From Tissierellia bacterium (GTDB lineage Bacteria > Bacillota > Clostridia > Tissierellales > Peptoniphilaceae), in the NCBI GenBank assembly GCA_030537765.1, contig JAUNVH010000006.1:21852-60353 (forward strand): a stretch of 38,502 bases of DNA, read 5' to 3'. Every line of letters starts with the position of its first letter. Positions within the stretch are counted from its first letter, which is position 1. Shown piece after piece: positions 29,374 to 37,327 of the stretch. A model generated the notes under the pieces. The model had not been told where the DNA came from, did not search any database, and worked only from the letters and a program-made list of their open reading frames with translations. The position numbers and the translations under genes were made by a program.

Positions 29374-31605
29374 CTAACGCTTATTTAAATAATAATCTGG
29401 AACATCGGGATATTTTTTCTTAAGTTCCTTCAGTTTTTCAATTGAGATTGCTTCGCCCTCCGCCCTGTTACAACGCGGGCAACGATCGTTTATAATGCCT
29501 GTAAATCCGCAAATCGGATCTCTATCTACAGGATGATTTACACTTCCGTAACCAATGCCTTCTTCTTTCATCTTTCTTATAATGCTTTCAAAAGCTAAAA
29601 TATTTTGGCTAAGATCTCCATCAAGTTCCACATAAGATATATGGCCGGCATTTGTAAAAGCATGATAGGGCGCTTCTTTCTCAATTTTTTCAAATGCCGA
29701 AATCGGATAATATACAGGTATATGGAATGAATTTGTATAAAAATTCCTATCGGTAATTCCCGGAAGCTTTCCATAAATCTTTTGATCAAGTTTTATAAAC
29801 CGGCCTGAAAGCCCTTCTGCTGGAGTTGCAAGCAATGTAAAATTTAAATTTTCTTCATTAGATTTTTCATCACATCTTTCGCGCATATGTTTTATAATTT
29901 CTAGACCAAGTTTTTGAGAATCAGCGCTCTCACCATGATGTTTTCCAACTAAAGCCACCAAGGCTTCTGCAAGACCTATAAAGCCCACGCTCAATGTGCC
30001 GTGCTTCAAAAGCTCACCAATTTCGTCTTCTGGGTCTAGTGAATCGGAATCGATCCAAACGCCTTGCCCCATTAGAAATGGATAATTTAAATTTCTCTTT
30101 TTATATTGGATATTAAATCTGTGTAAAAGCTGCCTAAAGACTAAATCCATAGCATTGTCTAGCAGTTCATAAAACTTTTTAATATTTCCACGAGCTTCAA
30201 TTGCAAGCCGAGGTAGATTTATAGAAGTAAAGCTCAAATTGCCCCTGCCAGAAGTTATAGCTTTTTTTGGATCGTAATGATTTCCCATAACTCTAGTTCT
30301 ACAGCCCATATATGCAACTTCTGTATCGTAATCGCCTTCTTTATAATATTCTAGATTGAATGGAGCATCTATAAATGAAAAATTGGGGAAGAGTCTCTTT
30401 GCAGAAACCTTCATTGCCAATTTAAAAAGATCGTAATTGGGATCATTTGGATTATAGTTAATGCCTTCTTTTACTTTGAAAATTTGAACAGGGAATATTG
30501 GCGTTTCTCCGCCACCAAGCCCTTCCCATGTGGCATCTAATACGCTTTTGATAACTAATCGGCCTTCTTTAGTAATCGATGTGCCATAATTGATTGTGCT
30601 AAATGGAACTTGCGCCCCAGCTCTGGAATTCATAGTATTCAAATTGTGAATCAGAGCTTGCATAGCCTGTCTAGTTTCAATTTCTATTGCTTTTTTACAT
30701 TTATCAATAATAATTTTGGCATGTTTTTCATTTCCGCTAGTTCTTAGAGCGTTTTCAAGCGCAATTTCAATTTCTTTTTCATCACTCAAAGTTTTGTCGG
30801 CAACAATCTTTTCGATGTCAATTTCAATATTTAAAATATTTGCAGCAAATTCAATATTGGATCTTAAGAGTTTTCTATAACTTAAGTTCACACCTTTTTC
30901 CATAGCAAAATCGAAATTGGGAATAGATTGGCCTCCGTGCATCTCATTTTGATTGGCTTGCACGGCAATACATGCCAAAGCGGCATATGAGCCAATGCTT
31001 TGAGGTGAGCGCAAAAATCCGTGACCTGTTGAAAAACCATCTTTGAAAAGCTTTATAAGATCGATTTGACAACAAGTTTCTGTCAACATATAAAAATCTT
31101 TATCGTGGATATGTATAAGCCCTTCTGTGTGCGCCTTGCTCATATCTTCGGGGAGAATATAGCGATCTACAAAATATTTGCTGCCCTCTGAACCGTATTT
31201 TAACATAGTGCCCATCGAGGTATCGCCATCAATATTTGCGTTCTCTCTCAATATATCTGCGTTTTTAGAACCACTAAAAGTTATTTCTTTGTAGAGTTTC
31301 ATCAAATTTTCTTCAGCATCTCTGCGTTTTTGATGATCGGCCCTATAAATTATATAGGCTTTTGCAGTTTGCAAAGCATTTTCTTCAATTAGAGTTTCTT
31401 CTACTAAATCTTGAATTTCTTCAACGCCCGGAACTTTAGACTCAATTTTGTCGACTACTTTTTTAGAAATAGCGTCTAATTCATTGTCTGAAAAGGTTTC
31501 CGAAGGAACAGTGCGATTCGCCTTATAAATAGCTTGGCGGATCTTATAAATATCAAAGGGCATCTGTGTTCCATCCCTTTTTAATATTGTGCTGGGGATT
31601 GCCAT
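29374..31605 (-). CDS. nrdD: Anaerobic (class III) ribonucleoside-triphosphate reductase NrdD, lacking its glycyl-radical tail
   Basis: Reduces ribonucleoside triphosphates to deoxy forms without oxygen. The 743 residues start with an ATP-cone (LKRDGTQMPFDIYKIRQAIY, about 6-25) and continue with the ten-stranded barrel: IHIHDKDFYMLTETCCQIDL, MHGGQSIPNFDFAM, MNSRAGAQVPFSTINYGT and YMGCRTRVMGN with C435, the likely finger-loop cysteine. Near the end C699, C709 and C712 (CGFTG, CPRCNR) form part of a metal site. The chain stops at a TAG before the glycine segment RRxxGYL, which follows in frame as a separate ORF. I chose the ATG at 31605 behind AAAGGAG; upstream in-frame starts lie within the promoter. 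Confidence 0.9.
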   Translation of the reverse strand: MAIPSTILKRDGTQMPFDIYKIRQAIYKANRTVPSETFSDNELDAISKKVVDKIESKVPGVEEIQDLVEETLIEENALQTAKAYIIYRADHQKRRDAEENLMKLYKEITFSGSKNADILRENANIDGDTSMGTMLKYGSEGSKYFVDRYILPEDMSKAHTEGLIHIHDKDFYMLTETCCQIDLIKLFKDGFSTGHGFLRSPQSIGSYAALACIAVQANQNEMHGGQSIPNFDFAMEKGVNLSYRKLLRSNIEFAANILNIEIDIEKIVADKTLSDEKEIEIALENALRTSGNEKHAKIIIDKCKKAIEIETRQAMQALIHNLNTMNSRAGAQVPFSTINYGTSITKEGRLVIKSVLDATWEGLGGGETPIFPVQIFKVKEGINYNPNDPNYDLFKLAMKVSAKRLFPNFSFIDAPFNLEYYKEGDYDTEVAYMGCRTRVMGNHYDPKKAITSGRGNLSFTSINLPRLAIEARGNIKKFYELLDNAMDLVFRQLLHRFNIQYKKRNLNYPFLMGQGVWIDSDSLDPEDEIGELLKHGTLSVGFIGLAEALVALVGKHHGESADSQKLGLEIIKHMRERCDEKSNEENLNFTLLATPAEGLSGRFIKLDQKIYGKLPGITDRNFYTNSFHIPVYYPISAFEKIEKEAPYHAFTNAGHISYVELDGDLSQNILAFESIIRKMKEEGIGYGSVNHPVDRDPICGFTGIINDRCPRCNRAEGEAISIEKLKELKKKYPDVPDYYLNKR

Positions 31606-31628
31606 GTCTTCTCCTTTCAAATTAAAAT

Positions 31629-31644
31629 ATACTATATATTGTAT
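31629..31644 (-). promoter_or_regulatory. NrdR box, gene-proximal
   Basis: On the minus strand ATACAATATATAGTAT, differing from the NrdR consensus ACACAATATATAGTGT at two of 16 positions. It sits between the -10 (31655-31660) and the nrdD ribosome site. Confidence 0.75.
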
Positions 31645-31654
31645 GACCAAATTA

Positions 31655-31683
31655 ATATTAGCATAGATATTGTATAAAGTCAA
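31655..31683 (-). promoter_or_regulatory. Promoter of the nrdD-nrdG operon
   Basis: On the minus strand TTGACT (31683-31678), 17 bases and TAATAT (31660-31655), about 50 bases before the nrdD ATG. The two NrdR boxes overlap or follow it. Confidence 0.7.
31660..31675 (-). promoter_or_regulatory. NrdR box, gene-distal
   Basis: On the minus strand ATACAATATCTATGCT, a weaker match (left half good, right half poor). It lies between -35 and -10. The linker to the proximal box is 15 bases, so centres are 31 bp apart, three helical turns, as is usual for paired NrdR boxes. Confidence 0.6.
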
Positions 31684-31723
31684 TCTAATTTAGAATTTTA
31701 TAAAACAAAAATATCTATAATAA

Positions 31724-31752
31724 TTGCCATTGAAAACTCAATTTGATAATAT
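31724..31752 (+). promoter_or_regulatory. Promoter of the EamA transporter operon
   Basis: TTGCCA (31724-31729), 17 bases and TAATAT (31747-31752), with an extended -10 TG at 31744-31745, about 31 bases before the ATG. Confidence 0.6.
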
Positions 31753-31782
31753 AGATATAGTGAACTAAAGGATGAAATTAAA

Positions 31783-32670
31783 ATGAAAAAATATTTACCA
31801 CATCTATCAATTATACTGGCAGGCTTATCTTGGGCCACAATAGGTTTTTTTACAAAAGTTTTGACCCAAATGGGAATCAGTGAAATTCAGATGATGTTTT
31901 TAAAAGTTACAATCGGAGCATTCATAATAGCAATCATAATCGCAATAAGAGATAAAAATGCTTTTAAACTCAAAAAACTAAGCGATATAAAATATTTTAT
32001 AGGGAGCGGAATAATTTCTTATAGTTTTTTTAGCTACTATTATATGCTCTCAATAAATGAGATGAGCATTGGTATGGCGGCGATGCTACTATATACATCG
32101 CCAATATTTGTCATGATATTTTCAAGAATACTATTTAAAGAAAAATTTACCAAAGTAAAAATAATATCGCTAATTTTAACTCTTTTTGGCTGTTTTTTAG
32201 TTGCAGGTGTATTCACAAAACAGATTCAGTTTACTAAAATTGGTATAATTTACGGCCTATTTTCAGCAATCGGTTATGGATTATATGGAATATTTGGAAA
32301 ATTAGCTATAGAAAAAGGATATGACTCATTCACTATATCCTTTTACACATTTTTGACATCGACATTAGTATTTAGCTTTTTAATTGATCCAATATTACTT
32401 TTAGAAAAAATAGATAAAAACAATATATTTTTAATAATAGTATTTGTACTTATGACAGCGATAATTCCATACATAGCTTATAATAATGGCTTGAAACATT
32501 TAAAACCTGGCACTTGTTCGATATTGGTGTCGATTGAATTAGTTGGAGCAACCATAATGGGAATCGTAATATTTAAAGAAAGTTTCAACATTTTAAAACT
32601 TTTAGGAGTCGCATCAGTTTTAGCAGCAGTAATTATTTTGAGTAGGGAAGAGAAAACGAAGGAGCAATAA
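31783..32670 (+). CDS. EamA/DMT-superfamily transporter
   Basis: A 295-residue membrane protein with ten predicted helices arranged as two EamA repeats. The first repeat has LAGLSWATIGFFTKVL near residues 12-27 and IGMAAMLLYTSPIFVMIFSR near 95-115. The second starts near residue 150 (GIIYGLFSAIGYGLYGIFGK) and ends with GTCSILVSIELVGATIMGIV. The family exports or imports amino acids and other metabolites; no residue tells the substrate. Its stop is one base before the next gene, so the two form an operon. Confidence 0.88.
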   Translation: MKKYLPHLSIILAGLSWATIGFFTKVLTQMGISEIQMMFLKVTIGAFIIAIIIAIRDKNAFKLKKLSDIKYFIGSGIISYSFFSYYYMLSINEMSIGMAAMLLYTSPIFVMIFSRILFKEKFTKVKIISLILTLFGCFLVAGVFTKQIQFTKIGIIYGLFSAIGYGLYGIFGKLAIEKGYDSFTISFYTFLTSTLVFSFLIDPILLLEKIDKNNIFLIIVFVLMTAIIPYIAYNNGLKHLKPGTCSILVSIELVGATIMGIVIFKESFNILKLLGVASVLAAVIILSREEKTKEQ

Positions 32671-32671
32671 A

Positions 32672-33361
32672 ATGCAAATAGATTATAAAAATGAATTGAG
32701 AAAATTAAAAGATATAGATTATAAAAACTTTAATTTAAAATTAATACCTAGCTTCGATCCCAATCGCAGCATAGGAATAAGGGTGCCAAAATTAAGAGAA
32801 CTATCTAAGCGACTATGGAATGAAAATCAAAAAGAATGCAAAAAATTTTTGAAAGATTTACCACATTACTATTTGGAAGAAAATAATTTGCATATAATGT
32901 TTTTAGAAAAGCTTGAGAATATTGAAGAACTTATTCAAAAAACAGATGAATTTTTGCCCTATATAGATAATTGGCAAACTTGCGATCTATATTCGCCAAA
33001 ACTCTTTAAAAAATATCCTAAATTGATATATGAAAAAATAAATGAATGGCTAGAATATGAAAATCTATATGCCAAGAGATTTGCTATTTTGACACTTATG
33101 AGCAATTATTTAGACGAAAATTTTAATAGAGAATATTTATATAAAGTTGCAAATATAGAAACTGAAGAATATTATCTGAAGATGATGATAGCCTGGTATT
33201 TTGCAACGGCTTTAGCAAAACAATATGAAGAGAGCATTAAAATAATAGAAAAAAATGTTCTAGAAAAATGGACTCACAATAAGGCAATTCAAAAGTCAAT
33301 TGAGAGCAGACGAATTTCAAACGATAAGAAAGAATATTTAAAGACGCTTAGAATAAAATGA
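32672..33361 (+). CDS. AlkD-like DNA alkylation repair protein (HEAT-like repeats)
   Basis: A 229-residue helical protein. It has IGIRVPKLRELSKRLW near residues 30-45, then IDNWQTCDLYSPKLFKKYPK near 105-125, YAKRFAILTLMSNYL near 135-150 and YYLKMMIAWYFATALAKQYE near 168-187. This is the pattern of the AlkD/AlkC-like family, in which stacked HEAT-like helices hold alkylated DNA and a Trp-Asp pair assists base removal; the DNWQTCD segment fits that site. Glycosylase activity is inferred from the family. It starts two bases after the transporter stop. Confidence 0.82.
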   Translation: MQIDYKNELRKLKDIDYKNFNLKLIPSFDPNRSIGIRVPKLRELSKRLWNENQKECKKFLKDLPHYYLEENNLHIMFLEKLENIEELIQKTDEFLPYIDNWQTCDLYSPKLFKKYPKLIYEKINEWLEYENLYAKRFAILTLMSNYLDENFNREYLYKVANIETEEYYLKMMIAWYFATALAKQYEESIKIIEKNVLEKWTHNKAIQKSIESRRISNDKKEYLKTLRIK

Positions 33362-33830
33362 AAACGGATAGAGTCATCGCTTTTAATGGCCATAATTAGC
33401 AGCGTCTAGATAATTTTGAAGCAAATTTTTTCTTAAAATTGATATGATAATGTGCTATCAATTATTTATATCTGGAAATGAAATAGAATTTAAAATATAT
33501 TTTAATTTTTGATAATTTTGATCCTCATAGAGATTAAAATTCTAAATAAAATTCATATTAAAATTATTTAATGATTCATTAAAATAGCATAAATAAAACT
33601 GTTCGCATCTTTAATTGAAGGTTTTTTGAATAAAACTATAAATTATCATAAATTATTACCATTATAATAATATTAATCTTTCATATTCACTAAATCTCAT
33701 AAATAACAGCTTAAAGAGCCATTTTTTCTAAGACATATTAAAATCTTTCAATTCAATTAGATTTATTATTAGAAGTTTTTAACGAATAAATATATTATCC
33801 AACTTTAGCACGAACTCATCAATTAAAATA
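33362..33830. other. Gene-free, very AT-rich stretch
   Basis: About 470 bases with no ORF having a ribosome site and no recognisable RNA gene. One hairpin, AATTGATA (33437-33444) with TATCAATT (33456-33463), lacks a T run and could be a weak terminator for the AlkD-like gene. The rest looks like degraded or non-coding sequence just before the D-serine region. Confidence 0.5.
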
Positions 33831-33865
33831 AAAAAACTCAAAGCAGTAATTTTTACCACTTTGAG
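33831..33865 (-). terminator. Terminator of the XRE-cupin regulator gene
   Basis: On the minus strand a 13-bp stem with two wobble pairs starts CTCAAAG (33865-33859 side) and closes CTTTGAG (33843-33837), with an AAA loop and a run of T after it. Confidence 0.85.
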
Positions 33866-33887
33866 ATCATATACTATTTGAGTTTAA

Positions 33888-34487
33888 TTAAAATGAAGGT
33901 GGTGTTATTGCGAACACCAAAACAGATTCTTCATTAGTCGGATTTTTCCATTTATGCAAAGTATTTTTTGGAATCCTTATGCTATCACCTTCATCAAGGA
34001 TAAACACCTGCTCTTCTATATGCAATTCAAATTTGCCCTTGGTACATAATGCAACTTCCTCGCCTTTATGACTGCGCATATCATCAATAGTTTCTTTTCC
34101 TGGTGCTAATGTTAATTCGCAAAATTCTATATCACCTTTTAGATCCGGTGTTAATAAATGGTATTCAACATCACCACTATTAGAAGTTGAATGTGTTATT
34201 TTGAGTCGATTTTGTTTTTTAACAATCAATGTACTATTATTTTCTTCCTCTAGTAATAAATAAAACATTGGCACCTCTAATGCATAAGCTATCGCTCTCA
34301 ATGTATTTAAAGAAGGATTGGCATTTCCATGTTCTATTTGACTCAACATAGAAGAAGATATCTCAACCATGGCAGCCAGATCCTTAATTGATAAATTCAA
34401 TTCATTTCTAAGTCGATTTATTGTTTTGCCTAATGTATTTTTATTTATGATAATCGCCTCCAAAAAATATATGCAATATTTTATCAT
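33888..34487 (-). CDS. XRE-family regulator with C-terminal cupin domain
   Basis: Helix-turn-helix regulator of about 187-199 residues. The HTH spans LNLSIKDLAAMVEISSSMLS followed by QIEHGNANPSLNTLRAIAYA. The C-terminal cupin (FCELTLAPGKETIDDMRSHK, GEEVALCTKGKFELHI, LDEGDSIRIPKNTLHKWKN) probably binds a small ligand. It is divergent from dsdA, so it likely controls the D-serine genes. The start is uncertain: the only ATG, at 34487, lies inside the extended -10 and has no ribosome site. A GGAGG at 34461-34457 instead points to a start at ATC 34451 or ATA 34448, giving MINKNTLGK or MNKNTLGK. I give the longest form and doubt its first 12-13 residues. Confidence 0.85.
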   Translation of the reverse strand: MIKYCIYFLEAIIINKNTLGKTINRLRNELNLSIKDLAAMVEISSSMLSQIEHGNANPSLNTLRAIAYALEVPMFYLLLEEENNSTLIVKKQNRLKITHSTSNSGDVEYHLLTPDLKGDIEFCELTLAPGKETIDDMRSHKGEEVALCTKGKFELHIEEQVFILDEGDSIRIPKNTLHKWKNPTNEESVLVFAITPPSF

Positions 34488-34506
34488 ATCTAAATATTTT
34501 TGGCAA
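34478..34506 (-). promoter_or_regulatory. Promoter of the XRE-cupin gene
   Basis: On the minus strand TTGCCA (34506-34501), 17 bases and TAAAAT (34483-34478), with an extended -10 TG. It implies a transcript that begins near 34471, just ahead of the GGAGG at 34461-34457. Confidence 0.6.
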
Positions 34507-34555
34507 AATAAAGATGCGTAACAAAATTAAACTGTATTAAATTAATAAAACCTGA

Positions 34556-34584
34556 TTGACGAAAATGATTTTAGATGGTACTAT
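34556..34584 (+). promoter_or_regulatory. Promoter of the D-serine operon
   Basis: TTGACG (34556-34561), 17 bases and TACTAT (34579-34584), about 52 bases before the dsdA ATG. It diverges from the regulator promoter, 50 bases away, so one bound regulator could control both. Confidence 0.7.
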
Positions 34585-34636
34585 TTAATTAACAGTTGTA
34601 TATTGCTAAATTAAAACAATAGAAGGAGGAAAAGTT

Positions 34637-35956
34637 ATGTTAGACAAAGAGAAATTTATTGAAGAAATTCCTGCAGTAGCTGATGTTTGTGAATTAAAAC
34701 CTACATTGTGGATTAATCCAAATTTGGTTGATGCAGAAAAAGCATGGGAAGAGATACCTTTTACGGAAGATGATATCTTAGATGCTGAAAGACGTTTAGA
34801 AAGATTCGCACCACTACTGATGGAATATTTCCCTGAAACAAAAGAAAAAGGTGGAATAATAGAGTCTCCACTAAAAAAGATAGGGAATATGGAGAAAAAA
34901 CTTAGAGAAAACGGGCTAAAAGGCGAATTATATTTAAAAATGGACTCACATTTGGCCGTTGCAGGTTCAGTAAAAGCGCGCGGTGGTATTTATGAAGTGT
35001 TGAAACACGCTGAAGATTTGGCGATTGAAAACGATTTGATAGATCCTGATGAGGACTACAGACAATTAGCTAATGATAAAAACAGAGCTTTTTTTTCTAA
35101 ATATACTATTCAAGTTGGCTCGACTGGAAATTTAGGATTATCAATTGGTATTGCCTCGGCAACATTGGGATTCAAAGTAATCGTTCATATGTCAATGGAT
35201 GCCAAACAATGGAAAAAAGACTTATTAAGATCAAAAGGCGTTAAAGTCGTAGAATATGAGAGTGATTATAGCGAAGCAGTTAAACAAGGTAGGAAAGAAT
35301 CAGACCAAGATCCATACAGTTATTTTATAGATGATGAGAATTCTAAAACATTATTTTTGGGATATGCCGTTGCAGCCTTGAGACTAAAAAAGCAAATTGA
35401 GGAAAATGGCATTGATGTAGATGAAAAAAATCCTTTATTTGTATATATACCTTGTGGAGTGGGAGGAGCTCCAGGGGGAATTGCATTTGGTATCAAAAAA
35501 ATATTTGGAAATGCCGCACATATTTTCTTTGTAGAGCCAACTCATGCTCCCTGTGTACTTTTAGGAATGGCAACAGGACTGAATAATGAAGTCAGCGTTC
35601 AAGATTTTAATATCGATGGATTGACGGAAGCAGATGGACTTGCAGTTGGAAGAGCTTCTGGATTTGTAGGTACAGTTATGAAGCCTATTTTGAGTGGTAT
35701 TTTTACACTTGAAGACAAAGAATTATTTAATTTTATGCGAATGTTAAATGAAACTGAAAATATTAAAATTGAACCGTCGGCTTGTGCAGCATTTGAAGGG
35801 CCTGTAAAATTATTGACATACAAATCCGCAAAAGAGTATTTGGAAAAATTCGACTTAATGGATAAACTTGAAAATATAAATCATATTGCATGGGCTACAG
35901 GTGGAAAACTAGTGCCAGAAGATATAATGCAAGAGTATTTAAAAACTTATTTATAG
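34637..35956 (+). CDS. dsdA: D-serine ammonia-lyase DsdA
   Basis: PLP enzyme that turns D-serine into pyruvate and ammonia. The 439 residues nearly equal the Escherichia coli enzyme. Visible parts are LKPTLWINPN, GIIESPLKKIGNMEKKLREN, the PLP-lysine loop HLAVAGSVKARGGIYEVLKH (lysine near 115), TIQVGSTGNLGLSIGIASA, IPCGVGGAPGGIAFG (phosphate loop, about 273-287) and EADGLAVGRASGFVG. It is a fold-type II enzyme distinct from the SdaA pair at the window start. AGAAGGAGG precedes the ATG. It leads a three-gene operon with a permease nine bases behind. Confidence 0.95.
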   Translation: MLDKEKFIEEIPAVADVCELKPTLWINPNLVDAEKAWEEIPFTEDDILDAERRLERFAPLLMEYFPETKEKGGIIESPLKKIGNMEKKLRENGLKGELYLKMDSHLAVAGSVKARGGIYEVLKHAEDLAIENDLIDPDEDYRQLANDKNRAFFSKYTIQVGSTGNLGLSIGIASATLGFKVIVHMSMDAKQWKKDLLRSKGVKVVEYESDYSEAVKQGRKESDQDPYSYFIDDENSKTLFLGYAVAALRLKKQIEENGIDVDEKNPLFVYIPCGVGGAPGGIAFGIKKIFGNAAHIFFVEPTHAPCVLLGMATGLNNEVSVQDFNIDGLTEADGLAVGRASGFVGTVMKPILSGIFTLEDKELFNFMRMLNETENIKIEPSACAAFEGPVKLLTYKSAKEYLEKFDLMDKLENINHIAWATGGKLVPEDIMQEYLKTYL

Positions 35957-35965
35957 AGGTGAAAC

Positions 35966-37312
35966 ATGAATAATACATTGACAATTGTGGCATTATGTAT
36001 AGCTTTATTCACATTAATTTACGCCACAGTAAAAGTAAAATTGCATCCATTCTTTTCATTGCTATTATCCTCATTCATATTTGGCATAGTATCAGGAATG
36101 GGAATGGAAACGTTATTAACAAATTTTGCTGAAGGAATGGGGGGCACGGTTGCAGGTATAGGAGTTATTATAACAATAGGGACTGTAACTGGAGCTTTAC
36201 TTGAAAAAAGTGGTTCAGCAGAAACCATGGCCAGAAGTATACTTAAGCTAACTGGGAAAAAACATGCAACATTAGGTTTAGCAATAACAGGTTATTTTGT
36301 TTCAATTCCTGTATTTTGCGATTCAGCTTCGGTATTATTGGCTCCAATTGCAAAACGTCTAGCGAGAGATACTAAAATTTCAATGACGGCGATGGCTATT
36401 TCGTTGACAATGGGTCTGCATGCAACTCATATGCTCGTTCCACCAACACCAGGACCTTTGGCTGTTGCTGGAATATTAAATGCTAATTTAGGCACAGTTA
36501 TTGGGATGGGCGCATTAGTTTCGATACCCGTAATGATAGTGGCTCATATTTTAGGCGATAGATTCGGGAAAAAGTATTACTATTTACCTAAAAATGTAGT
36601 AGAAATGGAAGAGAATCAAAGATTACCTTCTGCATTTATGGCATTTGCTCCGATTGTTATTCCGATTATACTCATGGTATTAAAAACTATAGCTGATTTT
36701 CCAACCCATCCAATGGGAGAAGGAAATGCCTTAGTTGGAACATTAGATATAATTGGTCAACCTATGATTGCATTGCTTATAGGTATGTGTATTGCACTAG
36801 TTTCATATTTCAAAATATTTCCTGATGATAAAGAAGTATATACATTTGAAGGAGTTTTTGGTAAAGCTCTTATGACGGCAGGTCAAATTGTTTTGATTGT
36901 TGGGGCTGGTGGAGCTTTTGGTTCTATCCTAAAAGCTTCTGCGTTAAAAGATATTTTAATGAACGCATTTACTGGAGTTTCTATAGGAATACTTGCACCA
37001 TTTATTATAGGTGCGATCTTTAGAACTGCAATAGGTTCTGGAACTGTTGCAATGGTAACTTCAGCAAGTATGTTAGTTCAAGTATTAGATATATTGGGAA
37101 TGGGATCACCGATGGGCAGAGTTATAGCGATGCTTGCTTGTGCAGCTGGTGGATTTATGGTATTCCATGGTAATGATGACTTCTTTTGGGTTGCAGCTTC
37201 AACATCAGAGATGGATACATCGATTGCATATAAGACATTTCCAATAATTTCAGTAGCCCAATCCTTAACAGCGCTACTATGTGTATATATATTAAAATTA
37301 ATATTTATATAA
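35966..37312 (+). CDS. GntP-family permease, probable D-serine transporter (DsdX-like)
   Basis: A 448-residue inner-membrane proton symporter of the gluconate permease family with about twelve helices. Landmarks are GMGGTVAGIGVIITIGTVTG near residues 56-75, FCDSASVLLAPIAKRLA (about 117-133), HATHMLVPPTPGPLAVAGIL (about 151-170) and GGFMVFHGNDDFFWVAAST near 405-423. The family includes gluconate, fructuronate and D-serine (DsdX) carriers that cannot be told apart by eye. Position between dsdA and a D-amino-acid lyase gene makes D-serine or D-threonine the likely substrate. GAGGTG precedes the ATG. Confidence 0.87.
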   Translation: MNNTLTIVALCIALFTLIYATVKVKLHPFFSLLLSSFIFGIVSGMGMETLLTNFAEGMGGTVAGIGVIITIGTVTGALLEKSGSAETMARSILKLTGKKHATLGLAITGYFVSIPVFCDSASVLLAPIAKRLARDTKISMTAMAISLTMGLHATHMLVPPTPGPLAVAGILNANLGTVIGMGALVSIPVMIVAHILGDRFGKKYYYLPKNVVEMEENQRLPSAFMAFAPIVIPIILMVLKTIADFPTHPMGEGNALVGTLDIIGQPMIALLIGMCIALVSYFKIFPDDKEVYTFEGVFGKALMTAGQIVLIVGAGGAFGSILKASALKDILMNAFTGVSIGILAPFIIGAIFRTAIGSGTVAMVTSASMLVQVLDILGMGSPMGRVIAMLACAAGGFMVFHGNDDFFWVAASTSEMDTSIAYKTFPIISVAQSLTALLCVYILKLIFI

Positions 37313-37327
37313 AAAAAGGAGGTTCAA

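Noticed and set aside
29374..29376. TAG in nrdD as a pyrrolysine or selenocysteine codon
   Set aside because: Selenocysteine uses TGA, and no pylT/pylS is in the window. The ribosome site right after the TAG makes re-initiation simpler. Readthrough is kept only as an alternative in the findings.
33362..33887. CRISPR array or tandem repeats in the AT-rich gap
   Set aside because: No unit of 20 or more bases recurs at regular spacing; apparent repeats are short AT words.
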